The notes under the pieces: generated by a model
What the model was told of the DNA's origin: nothing
The model's database searches: none
What the model saw: the letters and a program-made list of their open reading frames with translations, nothing else
Part shown: piece by piece, positions 29,292-38,404 of the stretch
Numbering within the stretch: position 1 is the stretch's first letter
Layout: every line of letters begins with the position of its first letter
Program-made: the position numbers and the translations under genes
Source: Mangrovibacterium marinum
GTDB taxonomy: Bacteria > Bacteroidota > Bacteroidia > Bacteroidales > Prolixibacteraceae
NCBI RefSeq assembly: GCF_003046625.1
Contig: NZ_QAAD01000025.1
Coordinates: 1 to 48,801 of the forward strand
Length of the DNA stretch: 48,801 nucleotides
Reading direction: 5' to 3'

Positions 29292-32200
29292 TTAATTTTC
29301 AGCCAAAAACTGCGACGGGCTTTTACCAAATTGTTTGCTGAAGCTGCGTGAAAACGTAGATAATTCGTTGTAACCAACTTCGAAAGCAACGTCAGAAATA
29401 CTCATCTCCTTTTTCAGCAAAAGCTCCTTGGCCCGGTTCATCCGGATGGAGGTGATGAATTGGTGAACTGTTTGACCAGTGAGTGCATCCAGTTTTCGGT
29501 ATAGTTGCCGCTGGCTGAGGTTCAGTTTTTCGGCCAACACATCGGAATTAAATCCTTCGACATTCAGATTTTCCTGAACCAGCCCGATTGCTTTGCGCAA
29601 GAATTCCTGTTCGAGATCAAGCTCCGGTTTTGCGTCGAGCAGCGGTTCACCGGCCTGTTGAAACTGCTGCTGCACTTTCCGGCGATTTTCCACCAGGCTT
29701 TTCACCTGTGCTTTCAGTACCGAACTGTTAAACGGCTTGGTCATGTAGGCATCCGCTCCTTTTTCCAGACCTTCAATTTTAAACTCGTGCGCCTGCCGGG
29801 CAGTCAGTAAGATTACCGGAATGTGGCTGGTTCGGATGTCAGACTTGATTTTTTTACAAAACTCTATGCCATCCATTTCGGGCATCATCAGGTCGCTGAT
29901 GATAATGTCGGGCACCAGGTTCGTCGCTTTCTGTTTGGCTTCTTTCCCATTTTCTGCCGTTTCAATTTTAAACAAGTCCTGTAATTCTTTCTCCAGGTAA
30001 TTCCGAATTTCCGGATTGTCGTCGACAATCAGTAGCAAGGGCTTCTCCGATGTATATTCCTGCCCGGCTTGTTGATTCAAAGGCACTTCCTCAGCAACCG
30101 GGACGACTTGTTCTCCAGCTTGCTGTTCATCCTCCAGCGGCAGCTCTACAATAAACCGGCTACCGTGCCCGGGTTTACTTTCCACCCGGATTGTTCCGCC
30201 CATCAGTTCGACCAACTTTTTGGTCAACGCCAAGCCGATACCGCTGCTACTTCCTTCATAGCTTTTGTTGGCAGCAATGCGAACAAAAGGACTAAAGATC
30301 GTTTGCTGCGCATCGTCCGGGATTCCGATCCCCGAGTCGTTGACTGACAACACCAGCGTCTTACGGCTTCCGACAGACTGGTCCGCGGCCTTGCGCTCTT
30401 GCACATCTACCTGAACAGTCCCTTCATCGGGCGTATATTTGATGGCGTTGCCCAACAGATTGAAAAGAATCTTTTCAAACTTATCCTGGTCGATCCTTCC
30501 CCAAACGGAAGGTTCTGATGCGTGAAAGCTCAGTTCGATTTGCCGGCGACGGGCGCGCATCTGAAACGAACCGGTAATCTGCCGGGCAAATTCAACCCAA
30601 TCGGTATAGGTCGGGTTTAAGGTTTCGTTTTGTGTTTCAATTTTCCGGAAGTCGAGCAATTGATTAATCAGGCTCAATAAACGGGTCGCATTTCGGTGAA
30701 TAATCTGAAGGTAGTCTCGCTGTTTATCCGGTGGCACATTCCCTTCTGAAAGCTTTTCAACCGGATCTAAAATCAGGGAAAGCGGCGTTCGCAATTCGTG
30801 TGAGACATTGGTATAAAATTCAAGTTTTACATTGTCAACGGCCCTTATTTTTTCTTTTTCGACCCGCTCCAGCGCCAGCTGACTGCGAAATTTCTCCTTT
30901 GCCAACAAGTAATAATAGATCGCTATCAAAACCGCCACTATTATCGAAACATAAAATGCCCAGGCAAATGAACTCGCCCAGAAAGGCGGCTTAATTCGAA
31001 TCAGGATCCGCGCTTGCTCATCCGACCAGGCGCCATCCGGATTGGCAGCTTTCACCTTCAACACATAACGCCCTGCAGGTAGGTTCGAGTAAACAGCCTT
31101 TGCATTGGCAGCTCCCGTTTCAATCCAGTTCTTGTCAAAACCCTCCAGCTTGTAACGGTAGCGATTGTTTGCCGGCTCGGCATAACTCAATGCCGCAAAC
31201 GACAAGGCAAAACTTCGTTCCCAAAACGAGAAAGTCAGCTCGTTGGTATGGGCTAACGCCTGTTCGAGCAATACCCGCCCCCTCCATTCTTCCCCAATCG
31301 CCACTTCCGAGTTCAAGACTTCCAGTGCCGTGAAACGCACAACCGGTGCAATCGGATTCAATTTTATCCCGGAAGGCTGAAAAGACAACCAACCACTTTG
31401 TGCTCCAAAATAAATCTGTCCGGTTTCCGGATTTTTATAGCAACTGTTATCCAGAAAACTAATTCGTTCTTTATCGACCAAAGGATCGAAATGCCTCAGC
31501 TCATCCGATTTCTTGTTATACCGGGCCAAACCGGCTTTGTGGCTAATCCAGATATTTCCGTTAGCGTCGCCCGTGACAGCCGAGATGTAGCCATCGGACA
31601 ATCCACTGTTTTCAGGCATTACATGAACCTCACCCTCGGGATCAAGGTAACATAAGCCATTTGACGTTCCTGCCCAAATAAGCCCTTCGTCGTCTTCGTA
31701 GAGGCAATAAACCCGGTTGCCGGGCAGCCCCCGAACGGAGTCATGCTTGTTGCGGTAGGAAATAATTTCTTCTCCCAAGCGCTTTCCCGCTCCTTGCTTC
31801 AGACAAATTAGCCCACTCCCTTCTGTCGCCAGCCAAAGGTTTGCCTGTCGGTCAAACAACATCGCCATAACGCTGCGCTCACCAATGTGGGATGATAGGT
31901 CGAACCATTCAAACTGATCTTTTTCGGGGATATAGCGCGCAATGCTTCCGTAGAGACCTGCCCAGAGTTGCCCTTTGTCATCGCAACAAAAAGTAAAAAC
32001 CGAATTAGGCATATCGGCATTAAACAGCTTTCTGGGACTGTACGATTTCAGTTGATTCCGTTGAGGGCTGTAGCGATGCATTCCCCGGACACTTCCAAAC
32101 CAGATATTCCCCTTGCCATCGGGAACAATTGCCCGGGTGCGAAGCAGATTGTCACCTCCCGGAACCACATCGGCCATATCAACAGATCTACCGGTTTGCT

Positions 32201-32975
32201 TATCCAGCTTTCTTACATTTCTATAATTTCCAGCCAACCAAAGGTACTTATCGTCCTCATAAATAGCCCGGATCGCGTTATTTTTCCATATTCCCTGTTC
32301 TTCAAACCGGGTGTATTGAAAATTGAAGGGTTTGCGATTGAGATCGGCTTTGTTGATGTCTCCGTTGGCCATGCCCACCCACAATATTTGCTGATCATCC
32401 AGGAAAATCCACGAAGCGAAATCGTCAGATAGCGCCCCGGGCTTGCTCAAGTCGTTTACAACTTGCTTTTTCAGCCCGGTTTGAAGATTATATTGCCAAA
32501 GGACTCCATCGTCCAGCTCCCATTGCATATTCGCATAGGTAACCTGCTTCCCTTTAGCGATTGACTCAAGCGCCTTTTCATACAAATTAGAATAGTTAGC
32601 GGTGGCTGCCTTTTCAATCTTCTGAAAGCTTTCCTGAAGAGGATCGTAGCGCCGTAATTCCCTGTCAAAACCCATCACAATCAGCTCGCCCGCATCATCC
32701 GGAAAGATGGTTCGGATTCGGTTTGAAGAAATTCCATTTTCGTCCGATTCCGTATTTCGAAAGATTTTGAACTGTATACCATCGAAGCGAAACAATCCGT
32801 CCCAACTACCAAACCAGACGAACCCGTCTTTGTCCTTCACAATTCCCATTATTGCAGTATGTGGCGTATCCGGCCCGGCTACAACTTTCTCAAAGTACAG
32901 ATTCCCGGGCTGCTGGCTGAAGCCAAATAACGATTGCATTAGCAAAAAGGACAGCAGGAGATATTGGTATTTCAT
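29292..32975 (-). CDS. Hybrid two-component system regulator (HTCS)
   Basis: This 1227-residue one-protein sensor and activator has a signal peptide (about 1-20) and a periplasmic propeller of Reg_prop repeats (about 35-540, e.g. DGFVWFGSWDGLFRFDG and GLIWAGTSNGLCYLDP). A Y_Y_Y domain (about 580-660; YRYKLEGFDKNW) and one membrane segment (about 671-691) follow. The cytoplasmic part has HisKA with His726 in NVSHELRTPLSLIL and a HATPase (N-box LLGNAIKYTPD, G-box SGIGIPDDA). Next come a receiver domain (about 977-1095) with the D985/D986 pair, phosphoacceptor D1028 in DLMMPEMDG and K1080, and a C-terminal AraC-type HTH (about 1125-1225). Such proteins sense an oligosaccharide and switch on their locus. 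All key residues are present. The adjacent PL11/CE12 genes point to an RG-I fragment as the signal. Confidence 0.96.
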   Translation of the reverse strand: MKYQYLLLSFLLMQSLFGFSQQPGNLYFEKVVAGPDTPHTAIMGIVKDKDGFVWFGSWDGLFRFDGIQFKIFRNTESDENGISSNRIRTIFPDDAGELIVMGFDRELRRYDPLQESFQKIEKAATANYSNLYEKALESIAKGKQVTYANMQWELDDGVLWQYNLQTGLKKQVVNDLSKPGALSDDFASWIFLDDQQILWVGMANGDINKADLNRKPFNFQYTRFEEQGIWKNNAIRAIYEDDKYLWLAGNYRNVRKLDKQTGRSVDMADVVPGGDNLLRTRAIVPDGKGNIWFGSVRGMHRYSPQRNQLKSYSPRKLFNADMPNSVFTFCCDDKGQLWAGLYGSIARYIPEKDQFEWFDLSSHIGERSVMAMLFDRQANLWLATEGSGLICLKQGAGKRLGEEIISYRNKHDSVRGLPGNRVYCLYEDDEGLIWAGTSNGLCYLDPEGEVHVMPENSGLSDGYISAVTGDANGNIWISHKAGLARYNKKSDELRHFDPLVDKERISFLDNSCYKNPETGQIYFGAQSGWLSFQPSGIKLNPIAPVVRFTALEVLNSEVAIGEEWRGRVLLEQALAHTNELTFSFWERSFALSFAALSYAEPANNRYRYKLEGFDKNWIETGAANAKAVYSNLPAGRYVLKVKAANPDGAWSDEQARILIRIKPPFWASSFAWAFYVSIIVAVLIAIYYYLLAKEKFRSQLALERVEKEKIRAVDNVKLEFYTNVSHELRTPLSLILDPVEKLSEGNVPPDKQRDYLQIIHRNATRLLSLINQLLDFRKIETQNETLNPTYTDWVEFARQITGSFQMRARRRQIELSFHASEPSVWGRIDQDKFEKILFNLLGNAIKYTPDEGTVQVDVQERKAADQSVGSRKTLVLSVNDSGIGIPDDAQQTIFSPFVRIAANKSYEGSSSGIGLALTKKLVELMGGTIRVESKPGHGSRFIVELPLEDEQQAGEQVVPVAEEVPLNQQAGQEYTSEKPLLLIVDDNPEIRNYLEKELQDLFKIETAENGKEAKQKATNLVPDIIISDLMMPEMDGIEFCKKIKSDIRTSHIPVILLTARQAHEFKIEGLEKGADAYMTKPFNSSVLKAQVKSLVENRRKVQQQFQQAGEPLLDAKPELDLEQEFLRKAIGLVQENLNVEGFNSDVLAEKLNLSQRQLYRKLDALTGQTVHQFITSIRMNRAKELLLKKEMSISDVAFEVGYNELSTFSRSFSKQFGKSPSQFLAEN

Positions 32976-33303
32976 TGTTGACGGTTTATTGGTGAGGCTA
33001 AATTAGTAAATCAATAAAATGTAGAATATTTTCCGCAGCTGTTTTATTACAAAGCAACTATTTTGCGATCCCGCGACCAAAAGAGATCGAGATACAGCTG
33101 CAATCGACAACACCAGTAGAAGGTATTCGGCTCCGGCATACAAATCCAAATTGCCAAGCTGAATATTCACCTCTTCAGCCCAAGTCTTCGGAACCGGTCT
33201 ATACAAAAAAACCATGAAACCTGTCGGGTTCCATGGCAGTTCGTAAAAACAAAATCGATGCTATTATTAAAACGGACTATTTACAATTTCAAATCATTAC
33301 GAA
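32976..33303. other. 328-bp gap between the serine dehydratase gene and HTCS
   Basis: This gap holds the terminator of the upstream operon (33205-33236) and presumably the HTCS promoter. AT-rich sequence lies at 33000-33060. No exact TAnnTTTG element with a spaced TTTG box was found; a weak TACATTTT lies near 33017. A 70-codon minus-strand frame (33003-33215) has no recognisable features and starts inside the terminator, so I do not call it a gene. Confidence 0.5.
33205..33236 (-). terminator. Intrinsic terminator after the serine dehydratase gene
   Basis: On the minus strand CCATGGAACC (33236-33227) can pair with GGTTTCATGG (33221-33212) around a 5-nt loop, a 10-bp stem with one A-C mismatch. 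Seven T residues follow directly. It lies about 70 bp after the stop at 33304. This is the clearest terminator in the window and separates the SusC/D-type operon from the HTCS gene. Confidence 0.8.
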
Positions 33304-34587
33304 TTATTTACTGGTCATGATTTTCAGAATCATTTTATCGACATCCCCCATTCCTGTACTACCAATATCGGTGAGGTTTTTGATTGTTTTATCCACATCG
33401 GCATCGGCAATTCCTTCCAGGGAGCTGATCACCTTGTTATCCATGGCCATCATCGCCGAGAATACTGCTGATGAAACTGAACTTGATACTTTTAACGCAC
33501 AACTAGGCTTGGCGCCGTCGCATAACATACCGGTTATGTTCCCGATCATATTTTTCACCGCATAAGCCACCTGGTCGCGGTTACCGCCCATCAAGTGGGT
33601 AATTCCGCAGGCTGCGCCAATACCTGCGACGGTAACGCCACAGAGCGCCGACAAGCGTCCCAACCGACGTTTGATGTAAATGACCATTAAATGGCTAAGC
33701 ACCAGGGCACGCACCAAATCATCTTCAGGCTTTTGCATTTCTTCGGCAAAAACAACCACCGGCAATGTGCAGGTAATCCCCTGGTTACCACTCCCCGAGT
33801 TGCTCATCACCGGCACCATTGCACCGGCCATCCGCACATCGCAGGCCGAGGCTGTAACGGCTACCAATCGGTTGTAGACACTGCTCCCCATCAGATGGCG
33901 GAAGGATTCATTTTCGATCACGCGGGCTACCGAATGCCCAAAGGTTCCTTTTCTGGATTCCTCGGCCGCCATTTTATTTAGCCGGGCAGCTTCCAGCATG
34001 AAGTGCAATTCTTCGACTGGCGCTTGCAAGGCAAAATCGTATATCCGGTTGAAGTCCAATTGGACTTCATTGCTGTCTACCTGCTGGAAGTTTCCATTCG
34101 TAAACCCGTCATGAATCACGTCCCCGTTCAACTCCACATAGGCAATGTTATTATGACTTCCGCATATAATGACCTTTGCCTCTCCCCGGGCTCCGAAACA
34201 ACGCGCTTCGATATACAGCTTATCGAGAACATCTTCTTTTAACTCAACAGAAGTTCGCTTTTCATCAACAATCTTCTTCGCTTCGGCCAAAGACTCCGGA
34301 TCCATATCTTTTAGTACTTCCAGTCCATATTCCGACTTTCCAACGACCATCCCCAGCGCAATTGCAATGGGCAGGCCAATCATTCCGGTTCCGGGAATGC
34401 CCACGCCCATTGAATTTTTTAAAATATTCCGACTCAGAAACAGCTCAGCACGAATCGCTTCTTCCTGAAGAACCTCTCTTGCTTTAGTCACTGCTAGGGC
34501 AACCGCAACCGGTTCGGTACAGCCGATTGCCGGGACCACTTCCCGATGAAGCAAATCAAGTAATTCTGATGTATTTTCAAGCACCAT
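33304..34587 (-). CDS. L-serine dehydratase / cysteine desulfidase family protein (UPF0597, CyuA-like)
   Basis: This 427-residue cytoplasmic protein matches the UPF0597/SDH-alpha family. These are Fe-S-dependent lyases that deaminate L-serine or split L-cysteine to pyruvate, ammonia and sulfide (E. coli CyuA/YhaM). Visible motifs are VPAIGCTEPVAVALA (Cys23), SNSGSGNQGITCTLP (Cys273), ALCGVTVAGIGAACGITH (Cys316, Cys327) and GMLCDGAKPSCALK (Cys356, Cys363). These cysteines should hold the cluster and act in catalysis. Length is normal for the family. The gene is the last of the operon, 11 bp after the protease gene, with a terminator behind it. Serine and cysteine substrates cannot be told apart by eye. 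Confidence 0.9.
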   Translation of the reverse strand: MVLENTSELLDLLHREVVPAIGCTEPVAVALAVTKAREVLQEEAIRAELFLSRNILKNSMGVGIPGTGMIGLPIAIALGMVVGKSEYGLEVLKDMDPESLAEAKKIVDEKRTSVELKEDVLDKLYIEARCFGARGEAKVIICGSHNNIAYVELNGDVIHDGFTNGNFQQVDSNEVQLDFNRIYDFALQAPVEELHFMLEAARLNKMAAEESRKGTFGHSVARVIENESFRHLMGSSVYNRLVAVTASACDVRMAGAMVPVMSNSGSGNQGITCTLPVVVFAEEMQKPEDDLVRALVLSHLMVIYIKRRLGRLSALCGVTVAGIGAACGITHLMGGNRDQVAYAVKNMIGNITGMLCDGAKPSCALKVSSSVSSAVFSAMMAMDNKVISSLEGIADADVDKTIKNLTDIGSTGMGDVDKMILKIMTSK

Positions 34588-34598
34588 GGTATTGATCT

Positions 34599-35507
34599 TT
34601 ATTGAATGAGTTTTTTTAATGAAGCGACTGGAATAGCTGTTTTAACAACCATTTGCACCGGTTTGTCGGGTAATCCCGTGTGAAACAGAGTGCGCGTAGC
34701 CGAGACGGTGCCAATCACATTTCCGGCTGTGTTTACAATAGCAGCGCCGCTCGAACCGGTTGCAAAATCGGCAGAGATGGTCATCACATCTCGCCCGATC
34801 GTACTTTTCCCATCGAAGGTCGGAAACCCGATATTTTGTTTCCCGGTTACAATCCCCTGCGAAAGCGTATAGTACATGCCCTGCGGATGGCTGACGATAA
34901 AAGCATCATCGCCGATTTCGGCTTCCTCTGCCAACGACAAAAACGGAAGTTTTTCATTGGATGTATCCAGCTGCAAAATAGCCAGGTCGTACTCGGGTGC
35001 GGCCAGCAAAACTTTACGAACGGCCAGGGTGCGTCCATCGTGCATACAAGCGACAAAAGCTTGCGGTTTGAAATGTCCATCCCGGTTCATGAAGTAATTC
35101 AGCACATGATAATTCGTAACACAAACACCTTCGGGCGAAATCAGGTAGCCGGTGGCCGGGAAAATGTGCAGCTGATCGCAATTATCGCACAAACAGGCAT
35201 CGGTCATTATAACAGTTGCAGCAGCAACTTTGCGATACAAATCGGGGGTGGACAATCGCTTTTCATTTTTTTTCTGATGCAAACTCAACTTTACCGGGCC
35301 GACATTTGGAGCCGCTTGCTCCCGGGCTTCTTCCTGGCTGACACTGGTTCCGGCCTTGATGATTGAATCAGCCTGTTCAATGAGTGGTTTCTCCCAGTCC
35401 GTCCACTGATTGGGATAGCTTTGCGCAGCCGCTTCTCCTCCTCGGGTAACGAGTCCGCAAAACAACAGATAAACGGCCAGCAACTTCAACTTAGTTATTC
35501 TTTTCAT
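34599..35507 (-). CDS. Secreted trypsin-like serine protease
   Basis: This 302-residue protein has a signal peptide (about 1-29) and a short helical stretch to about residue 90. The trypsin-like fold follows: His134 in VCVTNYHVLNY, Asp174 in APEYDLAILQLD and Ser253 in ATGSSGAAIVN. The order and spacing fit a DegP-like peptidase domain, with no PDZ domain. A cysteine cluster CLCDNC (105-110) sits at the start of the domain and could form disulfides or bind metal. It is probably periplasmic or surface-exposed. It lies between a TlpA-type protein and a serine/cysteine lyase in a SusC/D operon, which suggests a part in breaking down imported peptides. That role is inference. Confidence 0.88.
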   Translation of the reverse strand: MKRITKLKLLAVYLLFCGLVTRGGEAAAQSYPNQWTDWEKPLIEQADSIIKAGTSVSQEEAREQAAPNVGPVKLSLHQKKNEKRLSTPDLYRKVAAATVIMTDACLCDNCDQLHIFPATGYLISPEGVCVTNYHVLNYFMNRDGHFKPQAFVACMHDGRTLAVRKVLLAAPEYDLAILQLDTSNEKLPFLSLAEEAEIGDDAFIVSHPQGMYYTLSQGIVTGKQNIGFPTFDGKSTIGRDVMTISADFATGSSGAAIVNTAGNVIGTVSATRTLFHTGLPDKPVQMVVKTAIPVASLKKLIQ

Positions 35508-35563
35508 TGTCTTATAATTATTCCTAAAATCAAACTCAAATGCCCTTTCAACCGGGCATAGAA

Positions 35564-35617
35564 AAGCCCAGCCAGCAGATCCTAAAATAGACTTGAAGAA
35601 TCCTGCCAGCCGGGCTT
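35564..35617 (-). terminator. Hairpin between the TlpA and protease genes
   Basis: On the minus strand AAGCCCGGCTGGCAG (35617-35603) pairs over 15 bp with CTGCTGGCTGGGCTT (35578-35564), using three G-U pairs, around a 24-nt loop. A short T-rich stretch (TTTTC) overlaps the end. It lies about 22 bp after the TlpA stop. It could partly end transcription and lower expression of the protease and lyase genes, or protect the upstream mRNA. A smaller TGCCC/GGGCA stem follows (35541-35558). Confidence 0.6.
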
Positions 35618-35639
35618 ATCTATTCTCAACTACGTCATC

Positions 35640-36800
35640 CTAGTCTCCCAGTATTTCTTCCAACTTTTTGCCTAGATCTTCGCCCCGAACATTGTCGGCG
35701 ATCAGGCGGCCTTCGTTATCAATCAGGTAAGTTGTAGGAACGGCTTTCACTTTGTAGAGCGATGATACTTCCAGGTCGTTGAAGTTTGGCCACTTCAGGC
35801 CTTCTTCTTCCAGGGCTTTGGCCCAGGCTTTCGGGTCTTTATCGATTGAAAAGCCGATCACCTCAAATCCTTTGGAAGCATATTTTTCATAGTTCGCTTT
35901 TACATTTGGAAGTTCTTTACGGCAAGGCACACACCACGACGCCCAGAAGTCAATCAAAATCACTTTTTTGTCCTTAATCAACTCATTTAAGGTGCATTGC
36001 TTTCCATTCTTATCGGTTGTGGTGAAATCCGGTACTTTTTCGCCTGTCCGGTTGGCAGGATACAAGTCCTCGGCCACCATTTTACCGTAATAGCTATTTT
36101 TTGCCTCTTCCGACATGGCGTCGAACGTCGGGCGGACTTCGGAAGTAAAGTACGAGTACAGGTTCAGCATCATCAACGGCCCCCAGAAGGTTTCTTTGTT
36201 ATCCTCGAACACCTGGTTGTAACGTTTCTCCACTTCAGCGAAAAAAGCATTCTCCGCCTGCACATAGTCCTGATAAGCAGGCAGGTTTTTGATGGAATCC
36301 ATCCGGGCCTGGTCCTTCTCACCCCGCGCTTTGCCGTACATGGCCTGAACGTCGGCATAACGTTCGTTTTTCTCTTCGAATAATTTATTCAGCCCTTCCC
36401 TTACGGCCATTTGGCTTTTAAAGTAGTTGTGGCTTTCAGATCCTGTCACCTCCATTTTGTCGAAGGCCTGAGTTGTTGCGCCATCGTTCCCGGGGCGCTT
36501 TTTTACCGTACCTTTTACGCTGATGGAGTTGTTTTCAACCATCAACTGGAAATAGTCTTCCTTGTCTCCCAAAACCAGAAAGTACAAGCGTGGCTCCGGA
36601 ACCGTTCCTGCGAAATGAAATTTTCCGCCTTCGATCGTCGTTTCAGCTTCGGGTTTTACGTCGTATTTGGCAAAAGGCACCAGGGCAATTTTTGTCCCGT
36701 CGGCGGCTTCGCTTAACTCGCCTTCAATCTTGTAGCCACGGCTACATCCCAGGCTGCAAATGATGAGCAAGCCTAAAAATCCTGTTAATAATTTCTTCAT
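35640..36800 (-). CDS. TlpA-type thioredoxin lipoprotein with DUF4369 domain
   Basis: This 386-residue protein has a lipobox at Cys19 (CSLGC). Residues about 22-115 form a DUF4369 beta-sandwich (YKIEGELSEAADGTKIAL), about 125-245 are mainly helical, and about 252-386 form a thioredoxin/AhpC-TSA domain with WASWCVPCRKELP (Cys290, Cys293) and a cis-Pro near VKAVPTTYLID. TlpA-like proteins reduce or exchange disulfides outside the cytoplasm. It follows the PKD-like lipoprotein by 24 bp. Placed in a SusC/D operon with a protease and a serine/cysteine lyase, it may reduce disulfides in imported proteins or peptides, which is inference. Confidence 0.93.
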   Translation of the reverse strand: MKKLLTGFLGLLIICSLGCSRGYKIEGELSEAADGTKIALVPFAKYDVKPEAETTIEGGKFHFAGTVPEPRLYFLVLGDKEDYFQLMVENNSISVKGTVKKRPGNDGATTQAFDKMEVTGSESHNYFKSQMAVREGLNKLFEEKNERYADVQAMYGKARGEKDQARMDSIKNLPAYQDYVQAENAFFAEVEKRYNQVFEDNKETFWGPLMMLNLYSYFTSEVRPTFDAMSEEAKNSYYGKMVAEDLYPANRTGEKVPDFTTTDKNGKQCTLNELIKDKKVILIDFWASWCVPCRKELPNVKANYEKYASKGFEVIGFSIDKDPKAWAKALEEEGLKWPNFNDLEVSSLYKVKAVPTTYLIDNEGRLIADNVRGEDLGKKLEEILGD

Positions 36801-36824
36801 TGTAATCGTCTATAAATTAAAAAA

Positions 36825-38378
36825 TCAAATACCTACTTTCATCCTGACAATTTTCCCGTAGCCTTCAGTTACGCTTGGGTTAGGCCCCGGCAAGCCAAAC
36901 ATCATCCCCCAAAACCAATCCAGTTTACCGGAGTACGGGTCGATTTCGCATTCCACGATTTTACCGTTTTTCGACGCCTCGTTCCAGGTTGCAAACCAGT
37001 AAACACGACCTCCCGTAGGGAAACCTTTCGCCGGGATACTGTACATCGCTGTAACTTCATCTCCTTCGGGCAAATCGTAAACCTTATTTGAAGTTGTTTC
37101 GCCCGAAGTGATTGAGAAACCGTAAATGGCTTTGTCGGTTGCGTAGTGGAAGGTAGTGCCGGATGACTCGGCATAGAACATGGTCGCGTTTTCAATGTCC
37201 TCACAAGCCGACAGATCGATTTTGGAGCGAGAACCATTCCCCGACAGGTCGCTGTCGTCGGAAGCCCACAGGTTGTATAACCACAAAGCCATTTTCCCGT
37301 CTTCGTCTCGGAGAACAACACCCGTATAATCGCCATTGTAGGTGAACATAGCCAGGGGGAGCGAGGGCAAATTACGGGCATCGACATAAGCGCCGGCGCT
37401 TGCTGCCCCGTATTTGCTGAAGCTTGTGCCGCCGGTGTAATACCGCATAAACGACTTGCTCTCTTCGTCGAAGATGACACATGCAGCTCCCGAACTGTTC
37501 GAGTATCCCTTTTGGGTAATGTACGGGAACGCTTCGTAGTCGCCGGAAATAGCGGAGGAGAATTTACGATCGTTGCTAAGATTATTGTTGATCACGTGCA
37601 ACTTTCCGTCGTTAACCAGCAGTTCCTGGTTTTTCACATATTGATATTCCCGGGCATTCAGGCTTGGAGCGGAGTAAAACATCTCGTCAAAATTCTCCAT
37701 GGTCAGGAAATCATTTTTATCCAGACGACGCCCTTCCTGGTTGGTAAATGCATAATAATAGCCTTTACTGCAATAACCAAAGGTTGATGGAGAACCAGGA
37801 ATCATACTGCCCGTCTTCTCACTGTAAAAGTGTTGTTTGGTTTCGGCACTGAAGATCAATGCCAATGGCGTGTAGTAAATATCAATATCCGTGTTTCCGT
37901 CATATTCAGTTAAACACATCAATCCATAAAAAGAGCTGGCCGAAACGACATTCAGGTAATTACTGTGGTTCGGATAAATGTTGTCTGACAAGCCCAACAC
38001 GGTGTCCTTCACTTCCAGGTAGTATCTGTAGCCCCCCGGTTCAACATCCACAATCCAATCCAGGTCTAATGTGTGTGCAATGGTATCCGGAGCCGGATAT
38101 TGGGTCGTATTTCCAACGATCTCTGTTTCATAAGGGAAAGGCAACAGAAACCAGGTGTAACTTAAGTTTTCGGGATGAGCATAATCCACCATGGGATTCA
38201 CTTTTATGGTATCACCCAGGTGAACCGTAAAATAAGGACTGGCCTTAGTAACACCAGTCGTATCGATTGCCAACTCGTCAGCATCAATATAATCGTAGTT
38301 TCCGTGGTCTTTGTAACACGAGGGCACCAGTGCTGCAATCGCGAGCGTGAGCAATATGGCAAAGAATAATTTTCTCAT
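36825..38378 (-). CDS. PKD-like family surface lipoprotein
   Basis: This 517-residue protein has a lipobox ending at Cys21 (AALVPSC) followed by YKDHGNYDYIDADE, the usual start of the PKD-like lipoproteins found next to SusC/D genes. Residues about 45-145 look like a PKD/Ig-type domain (LSYTWFLLPF, then GGYRYYLEVKD). The rest, with repeats such as FYGLMCLTEYDGNTDIDIYY and GKMALWLYNLWASDD, suggests a beta-propeller. It probably binds the substrate at the outer surface alongside SusD. No catalytic motif is visible. It lies 26 bp after the DUF4843 gene. Confidence 0.88.
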   Translation of the reverse strand: MRKLFFAILLTLAIAALVPSCYKDHGNYDYIDADELAIDTTGVTKASPYFTVHLGDTIKVNPMVDYAHPENLSYTWFLLPFPYETEIVGNTTQYPAPDTIAHTLDLDWIVDVEPGGYRYYLEVKDTVLGLSDNIYPNHSNYLNVVSASSFYGLMCLTEYDGNTDIDIYYTPLALIFSAETKQHFYSEKTGSMIPGSPSTFGYCSKGYYYAFTNQEGRRLDKNDFLTMENFDEMFYSAPSLNAREYQYVKNQELLVNDGKLHVINNNLSNDRKFSSAISGDYEAFPYITQKGYSNSSGAACVIFDEESKSFMRYYTGGTSFSKYGAASAGAYVDARNLPSLPLAMFTYNGDYTGVVLRDEDGKMALWLYNLWASDDSDLSGNGSRSKIDLSACEDIENATMFYAESSGTTFHYATDKAIYGFSITSGETTSNKVYDLPEGDEVTAMYSIPAKGFPTGGRVYWFATWNEASKNGKIVECEIDPYSGKLDWFWGMMFGLPGPNPSVTEGYGKIVRMKVGI

Positions 38379-38404
38379 AATTCGAATAATTTTGAAAGTA
38401 GCTG

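Noticed and set aside
33003-33215. 70-codon minus-strand open frame between HTCS and the dehydratase gene
   Set aside because: It begins inside the terminator T-run, has no homology that I recognise and covers the likely HTCS promoter region.
34680-35366. 228-codon plus-strand open frame
   Set aside because: Antisense to the trypsin-like protease, whose catalytic triad is clear.
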